Origin: CAYQNU01 sp964419055
GTDB taxonomy: Bacteria; Bacteroidota; Bacteroidia; Flavobacteriales_D; Parvicellaceae
DNA: 64,000 nt
Assembly (NCBI GenBank): GCA_964419055.1
Contig: CAYQNU010000003.1
Span: forward strand, 1 to 64,000
Reading direction: 5' to 3'
The notes beneath the pieces are model-generated. The model saw only the letters and a list, made by a program, of their open reading frames with translations. It did not search any database and had not been told where the DNA came from. This document shows positions 49,950 to 59,224 of the stretch, one piece after another (the first letter of the stretch is position 1; each line of letters starts with the position of its first letter). The translations under genes were made by a program, and so were the position numbers.

Positions 49950-50477
49950 TTATATTATTGAAGTAGCCATTTTAGTTAAAGAGGGTCCTATAATTAATTT
50001 TGCCTTATCAGCATTGGTTTTACTTATCTCAAAAGCTAGCTTATTATTAGAAACAACAAAATTGATCATTGCACCATCTTGCAATAACCCAGCTTTGTCA
50101 GACACCACTAATGTCTTGTTGTCTCTAAATTTTTTAGCGTTAGCCACAATATCTTTACTTTTATCGGGCGAAATATACAAAATATGTACATTAGTTGCTG
50201 CAGAAACCCCATCAAAATATTCAAAAACTAATTTTTGTTCGTTGATTAACTTTCCTGCATAGGTAGCATTCATTTGTTGATATAATTCCTTATCCCCAAC
50301 AATTCCAACTTTAAAATCGCCTTTTTTACGATCTTCTGGCCAGTCCACATTTTTAACAAAGTTGTATAAAAACATACTTTTAAGCTTCAAATTTGCCGCT
50401 TCTGCTCCACCTGCTTGAGACCAAGCTAATGGACTCAAGAGCATCATAATTGATAGTATGGATAGAATCCGACTCAC
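49950..50477 (-). CDS. YfiR-like (DUF4154) periplasmic protein
   Basis: 175 residues from a GTG at 50477. Signal peptide 1-21. The mature domain starts LKSMFLYNFVKNVDWPEDRK (about 33-52), the diagnostic YfiR/DUF4154 start, then DFKVGIVGDKELYQQM, VHILYISPDKSKDI, TLVVSDKAGLLQDGAMINFV, and ends FEISKTNADKAKLIIGPSLT. In Pseudomonas YfiR binds the periplasmic domain of YfiN and represses it. Here no GGDEF is near; instead a HAMP phosphatase gene lies two genes downstream, so it may regulate that receptor. Same operon as a TPR protein. Confidence 0.88.
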   Translation of the reverse strand: MSRILSILSIMMLLSPLAWSQAGGAEAANLKLKSMFLYNFVKNVDWPEDRKKGDFKVGIVGDKELYQQMNATYAGKLINEQKLVFEYFDGVSAATNVHILYISPDKSKDIVANAKKFRDNKTLVVSDKAGLLQDGAMINFVVSNNKLAFEISKTNADKAKLIIGPSLTKMATSII

Positions 50478-50512
50478 TTTTACTTAATAATATTACAAAT
50501 GTTACAATTTTT

Positions 50513-50520
50513 CAAAACTA
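50513..50520 (-). promoter_or_regulatory. -7 box of the yfiR-like operon
   Basis: TAGTTTTG on the minus strand fits TAnnTTTG and lies 35 nt upstream of the GTG start. The nearest TTG in TTTTTGG is only about 16 nt away, a little short. Confidence 0.4.
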
Positions 50521-50638
50521 TATTCTATTATCGTGCCAAAAATACAAAAAATTAACAATAACCATTAAAAAATAATAACAAAAATATGTTTATTATTTCT
50601 CCTTCTTAACAAATCAAAGGGCTTTCGCCAATTGATCT

Positions 50639-50959
50639 TTATGCAACAGCTTTAACGGCTCTCTTCTTATTTCTATTAAACAATTTCTTCTTTTTACCGG
50701 GCGAACCAGCTTTTTTCTTTTTCTTAGCTTTATCGTACTTTTTATTGTAAGGTGTACCTGTTTTTTTAGATACAAATGGATCATCATTTTTATTTAATCG
50801 CTTTTCCTTAACAATTTTATTTTTTCCTTTTTTTACTTTTGGCTCTTTACCTTTTTTACTTTTTTGTGCAAATGGATCACGATATTGCCCATAAGTAACA
50901 CTCGTTACCGCAGGCGCAACAATCAATAAAACAACTAGTATAAATAAGGTTTTTAGCAT
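50639..50959 (-). CDS. Small exported basic protein
   Basis: 106 residues. Signal peptide 1-24 (ends TYGQ). The mature part is extremely basic: clusters of K/R (KKGKEPKVKKGKNKIVKEKR, about 35-54; KKKKKAGSPGKKKKLFNRNK, about 79-98) with repeated DPF motifs (RDPFAQK, DDPFVSK). Such proteins may bind LPS or DNA at the surface; no family recognised. It is 23 nt downstream of the ferritin gene on the same strand. Confidence 0.65.
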   Translation of the reverse strand: MLKTLFILVVLLIVAPAVTSVTYGQYRDPFAQKSKKGKEPKVKKGKNKIVKEKRLNKNDDPFVSKKTGTPYNKKYDKAKKKKKAGSPGKKKKLFNRNKKRAVKAVA

Positions 50960-50982
50960 ATATACATTTCAAAAATCAACAA

Positions 50983-51507
50983 TTATGCCTTTTTACTTGG
51001 ATCTGGTGCAGCCGCTACTTTTGACATAATTTCTAAATCACGGTCGAAAAGATATAACCCACCTTTGTCGTTACCTATCATATTTAGTTTGTCTTTTATA
51101 TTTCTTGCTAATGCTTCCTCTTCTAATTGCTCTGACACATACCATTGCATAAAATTGTGTGTAGTATAATCTTTCTCTTTCAAGCAAATATCAACTACAT
51201 TATTTATACTGTCGGTAACGTTTAATTCGTGCTCCAAAAGCAAATCAAAAATATCTTTTAATGTTGAAAATTCAGCAGGAGGCTGAGATATAGCAGGAAC
51301 AACAGCTCTACCACCTCGCTCATTTATGAACTTTACCAATTTCAACATATGAAAACGTTCTTCGTCACTGTGTTTATATAAAAACAACGAAGTACCTGTT
51401 AAACCTTGAGTTTCTGCCCAAGAGGCCATTGCTAAATAAAAATGTGAGGAAGATGCTTCCAATTCTATCTGTTTATTTAATGCTTTTTCAACTTTAACTT
51501 TCAACAT
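50983..51507 (-). CDS. ftnA: Non-heme ferritin (FtnA-like)
   Basis: 174 residues, the bacterial ferritin length. The ferroxidase residues are in EKALNKQIELEASSSHFYLA (Glu near 17), WAETQGLTGTSLFLYKHSDE, with EERFHMLKLVKFINERGG carrying Glu/His, and the helix-E Glu of EQLEEEALARNIKDK. It forms a 24-mer iron store oxidising Fe(II). It is divergent from the ABC transporter ATPase and 23 nt ahead of the small basic protein. Confidence 0.95.
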   Translation of the reverse strand: MLKVKVEKALNKQIELEASSSHFYLAMASWAETQGLTGTSLFLYKHSDEERFHMLKLVKFINERGGRAVVPAISQPPAEFSTLKDIFDLLLEHELNVTDSINNVVDICLKEKDYTTHNFMQWYVSEQLEEEALARNIKDKLNMIGNDKGGLYLFDRDLEIMSKVAAAPDPSKKA

Positions 51508-51556
51508 GTTTTCTTGACTTTAATAATTTTTGGTAAAAATAAAAAACTTATGACAT

Positions 51557-51618
51557 ACTTCACTTAAAAATGCAATAATTTATACCAACTTTTTTATAGT
51601 TTAGTCGAAAAGTGAAGT
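51557..51618. promoter_or_regulatory. Inverted repeat in the ferritin/ABC divergent region
   Basis: ACTTCACTT (51557-51565) and AAGTGAAGT (51610-51618) are an exact inverted repeat separated by 44 nt, lying between the two divergent start codons. Possibly paired operator half-sites; equally possibly chance. Confidence 0.3.
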
Positions 51619-51716
51619 GACCTGTTTTTAATTTCTGATTTTTTTCTTGCAAAGTTATAATTATACATCTATTTTCACGGACTGAATTTTTATGCCCTCA
51701 ACTATCAAAAACCACT

Positions 51717-53492
51717 ATGCATTCAACCGAATCCATACTAACTATTGAAAATTTAACTGTCGATTTTAAATCAGACGGCAACATTACTAAGGCGGTTGAT
51801 CATATTTCGATTGACATTAAAAAAGGAAAAACCGTTGGTATAGTGGGTGAATCAGGGTCTGGAAAATCGGTTACTTCCTTATCCATTATGCGATTAATTC
51901 AGTCTCCTCCCGGGAAAATTTCAGAAGGAAAAATTATTTTTTCGAAGGAGGGCGCTGAGCCAATAGATCTATTAACCTTATCGGAAAAGGAAATGCGAAA
52001 AATTAGAGGTAATGAAATTGCCATGATTTTTCAAGAACCGATGACTTCTTTAAATCCCGTTGAAAAATGTGGTTGGCAGGTTCAAGAAGCCATTCTATTG
52101 CATCAGAAATGTTCGAGAAAGGAGGCAAAAAAAAGAACCATTGATTTATTCGAAAAAGTAAAATTACCTCGTCCAGAGGCTATATTTAATAGTTACCCTC
52201 ACCAAATTTCAGGTGGTCAAAAGCAACGCGTAATGATTGCCATGGCTTTGAGCTGCAATCCATCCATTTTAATTGCTGATGAACCCACAACTGCATTGGA
52301 CGTAACGGTTCAAAAAACCATTTTAAAGATTCTAAAAGATTTGCAAAACGAAATGAATATGGGTATCATATTCATCACTCATGATTTAGGTGTGATTGCA
52401 GAACTGGCCGATGAAATTGCGGTAATGTATAAAGGAAAAATAGTTGAGCAAGGTTCCGTTGAACAGGTTTTTTTAGACCCCAAACATCCTTACACTAAAG
52501 GTTTGTTGGCTTGTAGACCACCTTTGGAAATATTATTGCGTGAATTACCTACAAGAAAAAGTTTTGTGACGGAAGACGAACAAGGAAATTTGGTACCTAC
52601 AGATGTTCAAGTAATTGATGTATTAAAGAGTTTGACCATTACTCAAGAAGAAATTGATTTTAGAAGAGAAATCATCTTCGGTATGGATCCTTTGGTTAGA
52701 ATTCAAAATATTAAAACTTATTTTCCTCAAGAAAAAACACTTTTTGGAAAAGTAACCAAATGGGTTAAAGCGGTGGATAATGTAACTTTTGACATTTATC
52801 CCGGTGAAACGTTGGGTTTGGTGGGTGAATCGGGCTGCGGAAAAACAACGTTGGGCAGAACCATACTTAAATTAATAAATCCTACTTCTGGTACAATTAT
52901 TTTTAACGGGGAAGACATTACAGCATTATCTGAACATCATATGCGGAAATTGCGTAAGGATATTCAAATCATTTTTCAAGATCCGTACTCTTCATTAAAT
53001 CCAAGAATTACCGTGGGTGAAGCTATTATGGAGCCCATGAGAGTACACGGCATTTGTGACAATGATTTTCAACGCAAACAAGAAGTAATCGAATTGCTGT
53101 TAAAAGTTGGATTGAAAGAGGAACATTTTAATCGATATCCGCATGAATTTTCAGGTGGTCAACGACAACGGATTTGTATTGCTAGAGCCATTGCATTAAA
53201 ACCCAAATTCATAATTTGTGATGAATCGGTTTCGGCATTGGATGTTTCTGTTCAAGCCGATGTTTTGAATTTATTGAATAATTTGCGCGATGAATTTGGG
53301 TTGACCTATTTATTTATCTCACACGATTTGAGTGTGGTTAAATTTATGAGTGACCGCATCATTGTAATGAATAAAGGGAAAATAGAAGAAGAAGGTACTT
53401 CAGAGGCCATTTATTATCATCCTCAGAAGGAATATACACAAACTCTTATTAATTCTATTCCAAAAGGATTGGTAGACAAAGTTTTGTCCTAA
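51717..53492 (+). CDS. Fused ATPase of an oligopeptide/dipeptide ABC importer (DppD-DppF type)
   Basis: 591 residues containing two complete ABC ATPase domains. First: Walker A GESGSGKS (about 43-50), ISGGQKQR, ADEPTTALDV. Second: Walker A GESGCGKT (about 370-377), FSGGQRQR, CDESVSALDV (a common Walker B variant in this family). A linker of about 60 residues joins them. Opp/Dpp-type permease subunits are not encoded in the window. The fusion replaces the usual DppD/DppF heterodimer. It would power peptide or nickel uptake through the inner membrane. Gap to the MBOAT gene is 36 nt. Confidence 0.93.
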   Translation: MHSTESILTIENLTVDFKSDGNITKAVDHISIDIKKGKTVGIVGESGSGKSVTSLSIMRLIQSPPGKISEGKIIFSKEGAEPIDLLTLSEKEMRKIRGNEIAMIFQEPMTSLNPVEKCGWQVQEAILLHQKCSRKEAKKRTIDLFEKVKLPRPEAIFNSYPHQISGGQKQRVMIAMALSCNPSILIADEPTTALDVTVQKTILKILKDLQNEMNMGIIFITHDLGVIAELADEIAVMYKGKIVEQGSVEQVFLDPKHPYTKGLLACRPPLEILLRELPTRKSFVTEDEQGNLVPTDVQVIDVLKSLTITQEEIDFRREIIFGMDPLVRIQNIKTYFPQEKTLFGKVTKWVKAVDNVTFDIYPGETLGLVGESGCGKTTLGRTILKLINPTSGTIIFNGEDITALSEHHMRKLRKDIQIIFQDPYSSLNPRITVGEAIMEPMRVHGICDNDFQRKQEVIELLLKVGLKEEHFNRYPHEFSGGQRQRICIARAIALKPKFIICDESVSALDVSVQADVLNLLNNLRDEFGLTYLFISHDLSVVKFMSDRIIVMNKGKIEEEGTSEAIYYHPQKEYTQTLINSIPKGLVDKVLS

Positions 53493-53528
53493 CAAATTAA
53501 TTATTGACCTCGGTTAAGAATCGTAAAA

Positions 53529-54938
53529 ATGGTATTTAGTTCAGTTCATTTCCTATTTTACTTTTTGCCGATATTTCTGTTACTTTTCCATATTACCCCG
53601 GCTTCTTACAAAAAGTATTTACTCATTTTTGCCAGCCTTTATTTTTATGCTTGGGGGGCGCCCATTTTTATTTTTACCGTTTTAGGGAGCTGCTTATTGG
53701 ATTTTTACCTCATCCGGCAATTTGAAAAGAGTATTCACAAAAAAAAGTACCTGCTTTTTTCATTATTGGTAAATATTGCCTTGCTGTTGTATTTTAAATA
53801 CGCCAACTTTTTTGTAGACAATATTAATACACTTCTTAAAAGCCCCTTTGAATGGAGTGAAATTCTATTACCCATAGGTATTTCGTTTTTTACTTTTCAA
53901 AAAATCAGTTATTTACTCGATATTTATTGGCAACGAGAAAAACAATTAGAACGATTTAGCGACTATTTATTATACATTCTTCTTTTTCCTCAGTTAATTG
54001 CTGGACCTATAGTTAGATTTCAGGATATAAACAGTCAAATCGTTTTGTATTCTGGCAAAAACTCCATTGAACAAAGGCTTGAGGGCGTAGCGCGATTCTG
54101 TATAGGTTTGGCTAAAAAAGTATTGATTGCCAATAGTATGGGATTGTTAGTCTTAGAACTCAAAAACTATGGGATTGATCAGTTGGACTCGTACCTTGCT
54201 TGGCTGCTGGCCTTGGCTTATAGTTTTCAATTGTATTTTGATTTTTCAGGATACTCAGATATGGCTATTGGGTTGGGTAAAATGATGGGCTTTTCATTTC
54301 CAGAAAACTTCAATTTTCCCTACAGTAGTAAATCCATTACCCATTTTTGGCAACGTTGGCACATTACATTAGGCAGTTGGATGAGAGAATATTTATACAT
54401 TCCGCTAGGGGGAAATAAGGTAAAAGTAAGTCGAATGTATTTGAATTTATTCTTGGTTTTTTTAATATCCGGATTTTGGCATGGTGCCGCTTGGGGCTTC
54501 ATTATTTGGGGGATTTTTCACGGTATATTCCTAATAATTGAGCGATTATTTTTGAATAAAATTTTATCGAAAACTCCAGCATTTTTTTCCATTATGTATA
54601 CTTTTTTGGTGGTCACTATTGGTTGGGTATTTTTTGCAAATGATTTCAATACGGCTATTGTTCTATTGAAGAAAATGGTTGTAATAGACGTTCAAGAAGT
54701 CCAACATTTTGAGATGACCGGTAAAACACTCTTTTTCTTTATTGTTGCCCTAATTTTTTCTTTTAGTGGAGGGTTTACTTGGATTGAAAATAGGTTTTCT
54801 AATATAAGTATGTCTTTGGTGCAATCAAAAACTTGGATTTTTCTGGTTGGCTTTTTTACTTTAATGACACTTCTCATTTGGACCTCATTGGCCATTATAG
54901 CAGAAGGATTTAACCCTTTTATCTACTACCGATTTTGA
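53529..54938 (+). CDS. MBOAT-family membrane O-acyltransferase
   Basis: 469 residues with about 11 membrane helices. The catalytic MBOAT histidine is in SGFWHGAAWGFIIWG, and the conserved loop ENFNFPYSSKSITHFWQRW HITLG (split here) carries the family WRRWH motif. AlgI-like proteins move an acyl group (usually acetyl) across the membrane to a periplasmic partner. It overlaps the next gene by 4 nt, and that gene encodes the expected SGNH acceptor-side enzyme, so the two form a classic acylation pair. Confidence 0.93.
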   Translation: MVFSSVHFLFYFLPIFLLLFHITPASYKKYLLIFASLYFYAWGAPIFIFTVLGSCLLDFYLIRQFEKSIHKKKYLLFSLLVNIALLLYFKYANFFVDNINTLLKSPFEWSEILLPIGISFFTFQKISYLLDIYWQREKQLERFSDYLLYILLFPQLIAGPIVRFQDINSQIVLYSGKNSIEQRLEGVARFCIGLAKKVLIANSMGLLVLELKNYGIDQLDSYLAWLLALAYSFQLYFDFSGYSDMAIGLGKMMGFSFPENFNFPYSSKSITHFWQRWHITLGSWMREYLYIPLGGNKVKVSRMYLNLFLVFLISGFWHGAAWGFIIWGIFHGIFLIIERLFLNKILSKTPAFFSIMYTFLVVTIGWVFFANDFNTAIVLLKKMVVIDVQEVQHFEMTGKTLFFFIVALIFSFSGGFTWIENRFSNISMSLVQSKTWIFLVGFFTLMTLLIWTSLAIIAEGFNPFIYYRF

Positions 54939-56077
54939 CAAAAATAGCACACCATATTGCCTATTATTTGTTTGTAGCAATCATTAGCATTCCTTTGCTA
55001 TTTGAACTGTTGGGTGATGCCGAAAGTATAGCTCCATTGAATGGGGTATATGCTCAACCAAAGGAAAAACCATTCTCAGTTGAAAGTTGGTCTGATCGAT
55101 CTTTTCAAGACAATAAAGACAGTACATTTAAATATAATTTAGCCCTTCGTCCCACACTCATTCGTTTGTATAATCAAATTGACTACAGTGTTTTTGACAA
55201 AACCAATATGGGTGATTTGTTAATCGGAAAAGAAGATTATATGTTCAGTCTTGGTTGGACGAAAGCTAGAGCGGGTGAAGTTTCATTAAACGATTCCTTG
55301 ATGGATGAAGTTGCCCGAAAGTTAAAACTTGTAGAAGATTTGATGAAAGCCAACAATCAATTTTTTATGTTTTTAATCCCTCCTAGTAAAGAAGAATTAT
55401 TCAGCCACTTTTTACCTTCCGAATATCAAAAAGAAGGGGCAATAAACGACTATAAAATTTTGCTTTCTAAATTAAATAAATACAAGGTAAGTTATACCGA
55501 TTTAAAACCTTACTATCAAAAATTGATGCAAGAAAAAGAGCACCCTGTATACAGTAAAACTTCAGTTCATTGGACATTGTATGGCGCTCATTTCACCACT
55601 TTGATGTTGTTGGATAGCATGAATACTTTTTTTAAAGGTACCATGCCTCAATTAAAAGTTACAGGATTTGATTATTCTCCATTTAAAGAAAGTGATGGTG
55701 ATCACGAAAAAACATTGAATTTATTTACACGAATAGATGATGGCACGTTTGCTTATCCCAAATATGAGATTGTTAAACCAAAAGGCACGCTGTTTAAACC
55801 ACGAGTTTTGACTCTTGGTGATAGTTATTATTGGGCAATAGTGGGATCTTGGCAATTACCCCATTTATTTTCACCCGATTCAAAATACTTATATTATTAC
55901 AGTACTGTTTACCCCAATAATGACGCTCCTTCCTTTCCGATTTCGGATTTAAATATGGCCGATGAATTTAAACAAGCCAATGCTTTTATCATCATCAACA
56001 GTTGCCATAACCTGGATGGTTTTCCTTATGGATTAGAAAAAGACTTGGATGTTATTATAGCAGGATTTGAAAAGTAG
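54935..56077 (+). CDS. AlgJ/AlgX-like SGNH-type O-acetylation protein
   Basis: 380 residues from a TTG start that overlaps the MBOAT stop by 4 nt. One N-terminal membrane anchor (about 9-27). The SGNH-like motifs are TSVHWTLYGA (about 209-218, the DTHW-like block) and LTLGDSYYW (about 289-297, the GDS nucleophile). It should take the acyl group from the MBOAT and place it on an exopolysaccharide or other extracellular glycan. The target polymer genes are not in this window. Confidence 0.88.
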   Translation: MTKIAHHIAYYLFVAIISIPLLFELLGDAESIAPLNGVYAQPKEKPFSVESWSDRSFQDNKDSTFKYNLALRPTLIRLYNQIDYSVFDKTNMGDLLIGKEDYMFSLGWTKARAGEVSLNDSLMDEVARKLKLVEDLMKANNQFFMFLIPPSKEELFSHFLPSEYQKEGAINDYKILLSKLNKYKVSYTDLKPYYQKLMQEKEHPVYSKTSVHWTLYGAHFTTLMLLDSMNTFFKGTMPQLKVTGFDYSPFKESDGDHEKTLNLFTRIDDGTFAYPKYEIVKPKGTLFKPRVLTLGDSYYWAIVGSWQLPHLFSPDSKYLYYYSTVYPNNDAPSFPISDLNMADEFKQANAFIIINSCHNLDGFPYGLEKDLDVIIAGFEK

Positions 56078-56082
56078 TTTTT

Positions 56083-56814
56083 TTAATCTAAACGTAAACA
56101 AAAACCGACTTTGAGACCATAGGAATATGGATGAACTTTTACCGTATGTCGTCTTAAGTCAAGTATGGAGTGTTGAAAGTTAGGTTCTAATCGAACTCGA
56201 AACTTGTTATTAAAAATGTATTCTGCTCCAACACCCACTAAAGCACTTAAATTAACCATGGCTAAAACTGAGTTGAAACTAAAATAGGAGTTTACCTCTG
56301 TTCTATTTGGGTAGGTATTTGTAATTACAGACCGATCAAAAAATAGCGTATTTAAAACTATACCTGCCCCAACAAAATACGTCAACTTATTTTTTGACAA
56401 TTGAAAATTCACTTTAAAAGGTGCATCAATAAAATAGTCACTGTATTTTATATGTGAAGTAAGCGGAACTAGAGGGTCTATTTGATTAGTGCTTGTAAAA
56501 CTATCAAAAAGAATTGTTTGGGAAGCTTTATTTGAGAGAACGACTCCTGTTTCAAAGTTCCAATGTTTGTTTAATGGAAATATCCAATTGGCACCTAAAG
56601 AGTAACCCATTCTTCCAACAAAAGTGCTATCAAATAAACTGGTAATGGCTTCTGAATTTGGGTCATTTTTATTAAGTAAATACAACCGATCACAATATTC
56701 TGGGGCTACAAAAAAGTTAACTCGTTTGGGATTGGTTAGAATGGGCTCTTCGTATTGGGCAAAGACTCCATTATATGCAAATAAAAATAGAACGATTATT
56801 ACCGTATTTTTCAT
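56083..56814 (-). CDS. Outer-membrane beta-barrel protein (PorT-like fold)
   Basis: 243 residues. Signal peptide 1-19. The N-terminal half has VNFFVAPEYCDRLYLLNKND, and repeated strands follow (MGYSLGANWIFPLNKHWNFE, APFKVNFQLSKNKLTYFVGA), with C-terminal FRVRLEPNFQHSILD and YSYGLKVGFCLRLD. This is the layout of an eight-strand outer-membrane protein of the PorT/outer-membrane-beta-barrel type. No function assigned. Convergent with the SGNH gene 5 nt away. Confidence 0.75.
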   Translation of the reverse strand: MKNTVIIVLFLFAYNGVFAQYEEPILTNPKRVNFFVAPEYCDRLYLLNKNDPNSEAITSLFDSTFVGRMGYSLGANWIFPLNKHWNFETGVVLSNKASQTILFDSFTSTNQIDPLVPLTSHIKYSDYFIDAPFKVNFQLSKNKLTYFVGAGIVLNTLFFDRSVITNTYPNRTEVNSYFSFNSVLAMVNLSALVGVGAEYIFNNKFRVRLEPNFQHSILDLRRHTVKVHPYSYGLKVGFCLRLD

Positions 56815-56904
56815 GTATAATAAATTAATGATTAACTTTATTTTGATACTAAAACAATCTCAACACCCAAAAAGTTACTTTCAATTCTAAATTGATACAC
56901 AAAC

Positions 56905-59169
56905 TTATTTATTCACTACCAGTTTTAATCGCTGTGAAAGTTCACCATTCATCTCCACTACTACGAAATACATACCGCTGGCATAATTAGACACTTCCAA
57001 CTCTATTTCTCCAACTCCACTAATTATATTTTGTGGAGTTGCATTCAACAGGGCACCATTTATATCATAAATGGAGACAACAATTGTTGATTCTTCCTCA
57101 ACAGCATATCTCAATGTTGAAGAATTGGTAGTTGGGTTTGGATATAACAAGAAATTACTTTCCGAAAGAAATAAATCTTCATCCAAAGGTAATTCATCTG
57201 AGTAGTCCTCATCAAATTCAAGATTCTTTTGATCTAAACCTACACAATATACATTTGGGTTGCCTGCAAAATTTGTTATCCAACCATTATAGCTTCCTCC
57301 ACCACCTTGACATTTGGTATATTCCAAAATGTATATATATTGTCCATTTACCACACAAGGCTTTGAACAAATAGCTGTATTACATTGACCTGACCATAAC
57401 TTGCCTGATTGTGAATTCGAACAATAATTGACATCTTCATCTCTAAATACTAAATTCCCCCACCTATTATAAATATATAGTGAATACGATTGAACACCAT
57501 TAGCATCAAACTTAAACCAATCGTTTACCCCATCACCATTAGGGCTAATAAAATTGCCTAAAGGCAAATTTAACTGATAAGGCACATTATTGTTCCATTG
57601 AATTTCTTGGGTAGCAAAAGTATTAGGATAGCAAAAATTAGTTGTTCGAATTCGAATGGTGTAATTTTTACAACTGTTAAAAATATCCCAAAAGGTTTGA
57701 GATAAGTTATCGGTATTCCAACTAAAATTACAACAGATATTAGGATTCATGGTGTATGTTTGAGAGAAGATGGTATTACCATTTGATGGATCTATCACAT
57801 CCACATAAACAAATTCAGTTTGAGCATTATAAGCAATAGAAAAATCAGCATTACATCGCGTTAGATTAGAATTGGTAATTGTAAAACTAGGATTAGGGTC
57901 GGGATTAGCATTGTAATATACTCTATAAGTAACAGTATAGGGATCGTCTACATTAGGCGAAAAACCATCATCAAAATTTAGGAAACCTCCGCATACTGCG
58001 TCCAATGTTAAAAAGTAATCAATATAACCTTGACCTGAAGTTGGAGGAGTAAAAACTGGATTGGGTGAATTTGGGTCTGATAAATTTGTAGTAGGCGACC
58101 AAGAATACGTTACATAATCTTCTACAAATGATGGGCCTATGGTGACGGGATTGGTAAAACAAGAATAGTAGACATCCCCAAAAGGTGCTATGTGCGCACA
58201 AGGATCAAATTCAGTACAGCCCGATTCAATAATCGTTTCAAAATAAGCACCATCCTCTGTACTAAAACCTGGTTCTAATATGATTTGATTACCTGCTTTG
58301 AACCAAACTGCATTATTGTTTTTTACGACAACATCTCCTATAAAAAATTCGGGACTCACATCTCTACCTGCAACTATTTTATCATTGGCCGTATAAACAT
58401 GATTATACAAATCGGTATTTTGAAAATACCAATCACCATCCGCACATTTGTCCAATCCTAAATCGAAAATTCGAATGTCGTCTATGTCTAATTCACAGGA
58501 TGCTGAATTACTTTTTTTACCAAAAAAACCTAAGGCAATATGCGTGTAGTCATTGTCACAAGTATAATATAGTGTAACTTTTTGATAATCATCTGGATTA
58601 CTTGAACCTCCATTTAGTAATTCAAATGGAATTTCAATTTGTGCATTATCATTTTTATCAGGGGTTAACCTCCTACTTCTTTTACACTGTTCTGGCATTT
58701 CATTAAATAATTTGATACCATAATTTTCTTTTCCTTCTTCGATGTTTAAACTCTTCCCTTTAACATACATTTCAATATAATATATATGCCCATTAATTAA
58801 TGAGCTTTTTAATTCTGCAACGATATACTCCTTCCAACCAAAGTTGCTTGATTGATAAACTAACGACCCATATCTATTCCCTGTTCTGACTTGATTGCTC
58901 ATACAGTCAGAAGAACCTATGGTATTACAGTCACCATTTGGAGCTGACCACCCTAAAATTTCATCCCAATATGCTTGAACATCTTCGGTTACATCTGTAA
59001 AGCCAGAACTATTTCTAAATCCTGTTGCAACACTTCCATCTGCCTCTATCTCAAAACCAGGATTTACAACTAGGTTTTGCGTTTGACATATCATTTTAAT
59101 GTTGATAAAAAAACTAAACATGACGGACAGACATGTAAATGTATTTAAAGTCCTATTTCTAGCAGTCAT
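56905..59169 (-). CDS. Large exported surface protein with CHU_C and T9SS type-A domains
   Basis: 754 residues. Signal peptide 1-29. A carbohydrate-binding-like N-terminal domain (about 32-240, NLVVNPGFEIEADGSVATGF) is followed by PKD/Ig-like regions (about 245-530). Residues 534-630 are a gliding-motility-associated CHU_C domain (ISPNGDGVNDWF then YIYNRWGNLVF), typical of type-B sorting. A type-A T9SS C-terminal domain then follows (674-754, LLYPNPTTNSSTLRY, ending KLVVNK). It should be exported by type IX secretion. Having both domains in tandem is unusual. Function unknown, possibly adhesion. Confidence 0.9.
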   Translation of the reverse strand: MTARNRTLNTFTCLSVMFSFFINIKMICQTQNLVVNPGFEIEADGSVATGFRNSSGFTDVTEDVQAYWDEILGWSAPNGDCNTIGSSDCMSNQVRTGNRYGSLVYQSSNFGWKEYIVAELKSSLINGHIYYIEMYVKGKSLNIEEGKENYGIKLFNEMPEQCKRSRRLTPDKNDNAQIEIPFELLNGGSSNPDDYQKVTLYYTCDNDYTHIALGFFGKKSNSASCELDIDDIRIFDLGLDKCADGDWYFQNTDLYNHVYTANDKIVAGRDVSPEFFIGDVVVKNNNAVWFKAGNQIILEPGFSTEDGAYFETIIESGCTEFDPCAHIAPFGDVYYSCFTNPVTIGPSFVEDYVTYSWSPTTNLSDPNSPNPVFTPPTSGQGYIDYFLTLDAVCGGFLNFDDGFSPNVDDPYTVTYRVYYNANPDPNPSFTITNSNLTRCNADFSIAYNAQTEFVYVDVIDPSNGNTIFSQTYTMNPNICCNFSWNTDNLSQTFWDIFNSCKNYTIRIRTTNFCYPNTFATQEIQWNNNVPYQLNLPLGNFISPNGDGVNDWFKFDANGVQSYSLYIYNRWGNLVFRDEDVNYCSNSQSGKLWSGQCNTAICSKPCVVNGQYIYILEYTKCQGGGGSYNGWITNFAGNPNVYCVGLDQKNLEFDEDYSDELPLDEDLFLSESNFLLYPNPTTNSSTLRYAVEEESTIVVSIYDINGALLNATPQNIISGVGEIELEVSNYASGMYFVVVEMNGELSQRLKLVVNK

Positions 59170-59224
59170 AATCAGTAATTTTAGTTTTAAAAGTATAGGT
59201 TAGTAAACAAAAGCTTTTTCTTAT

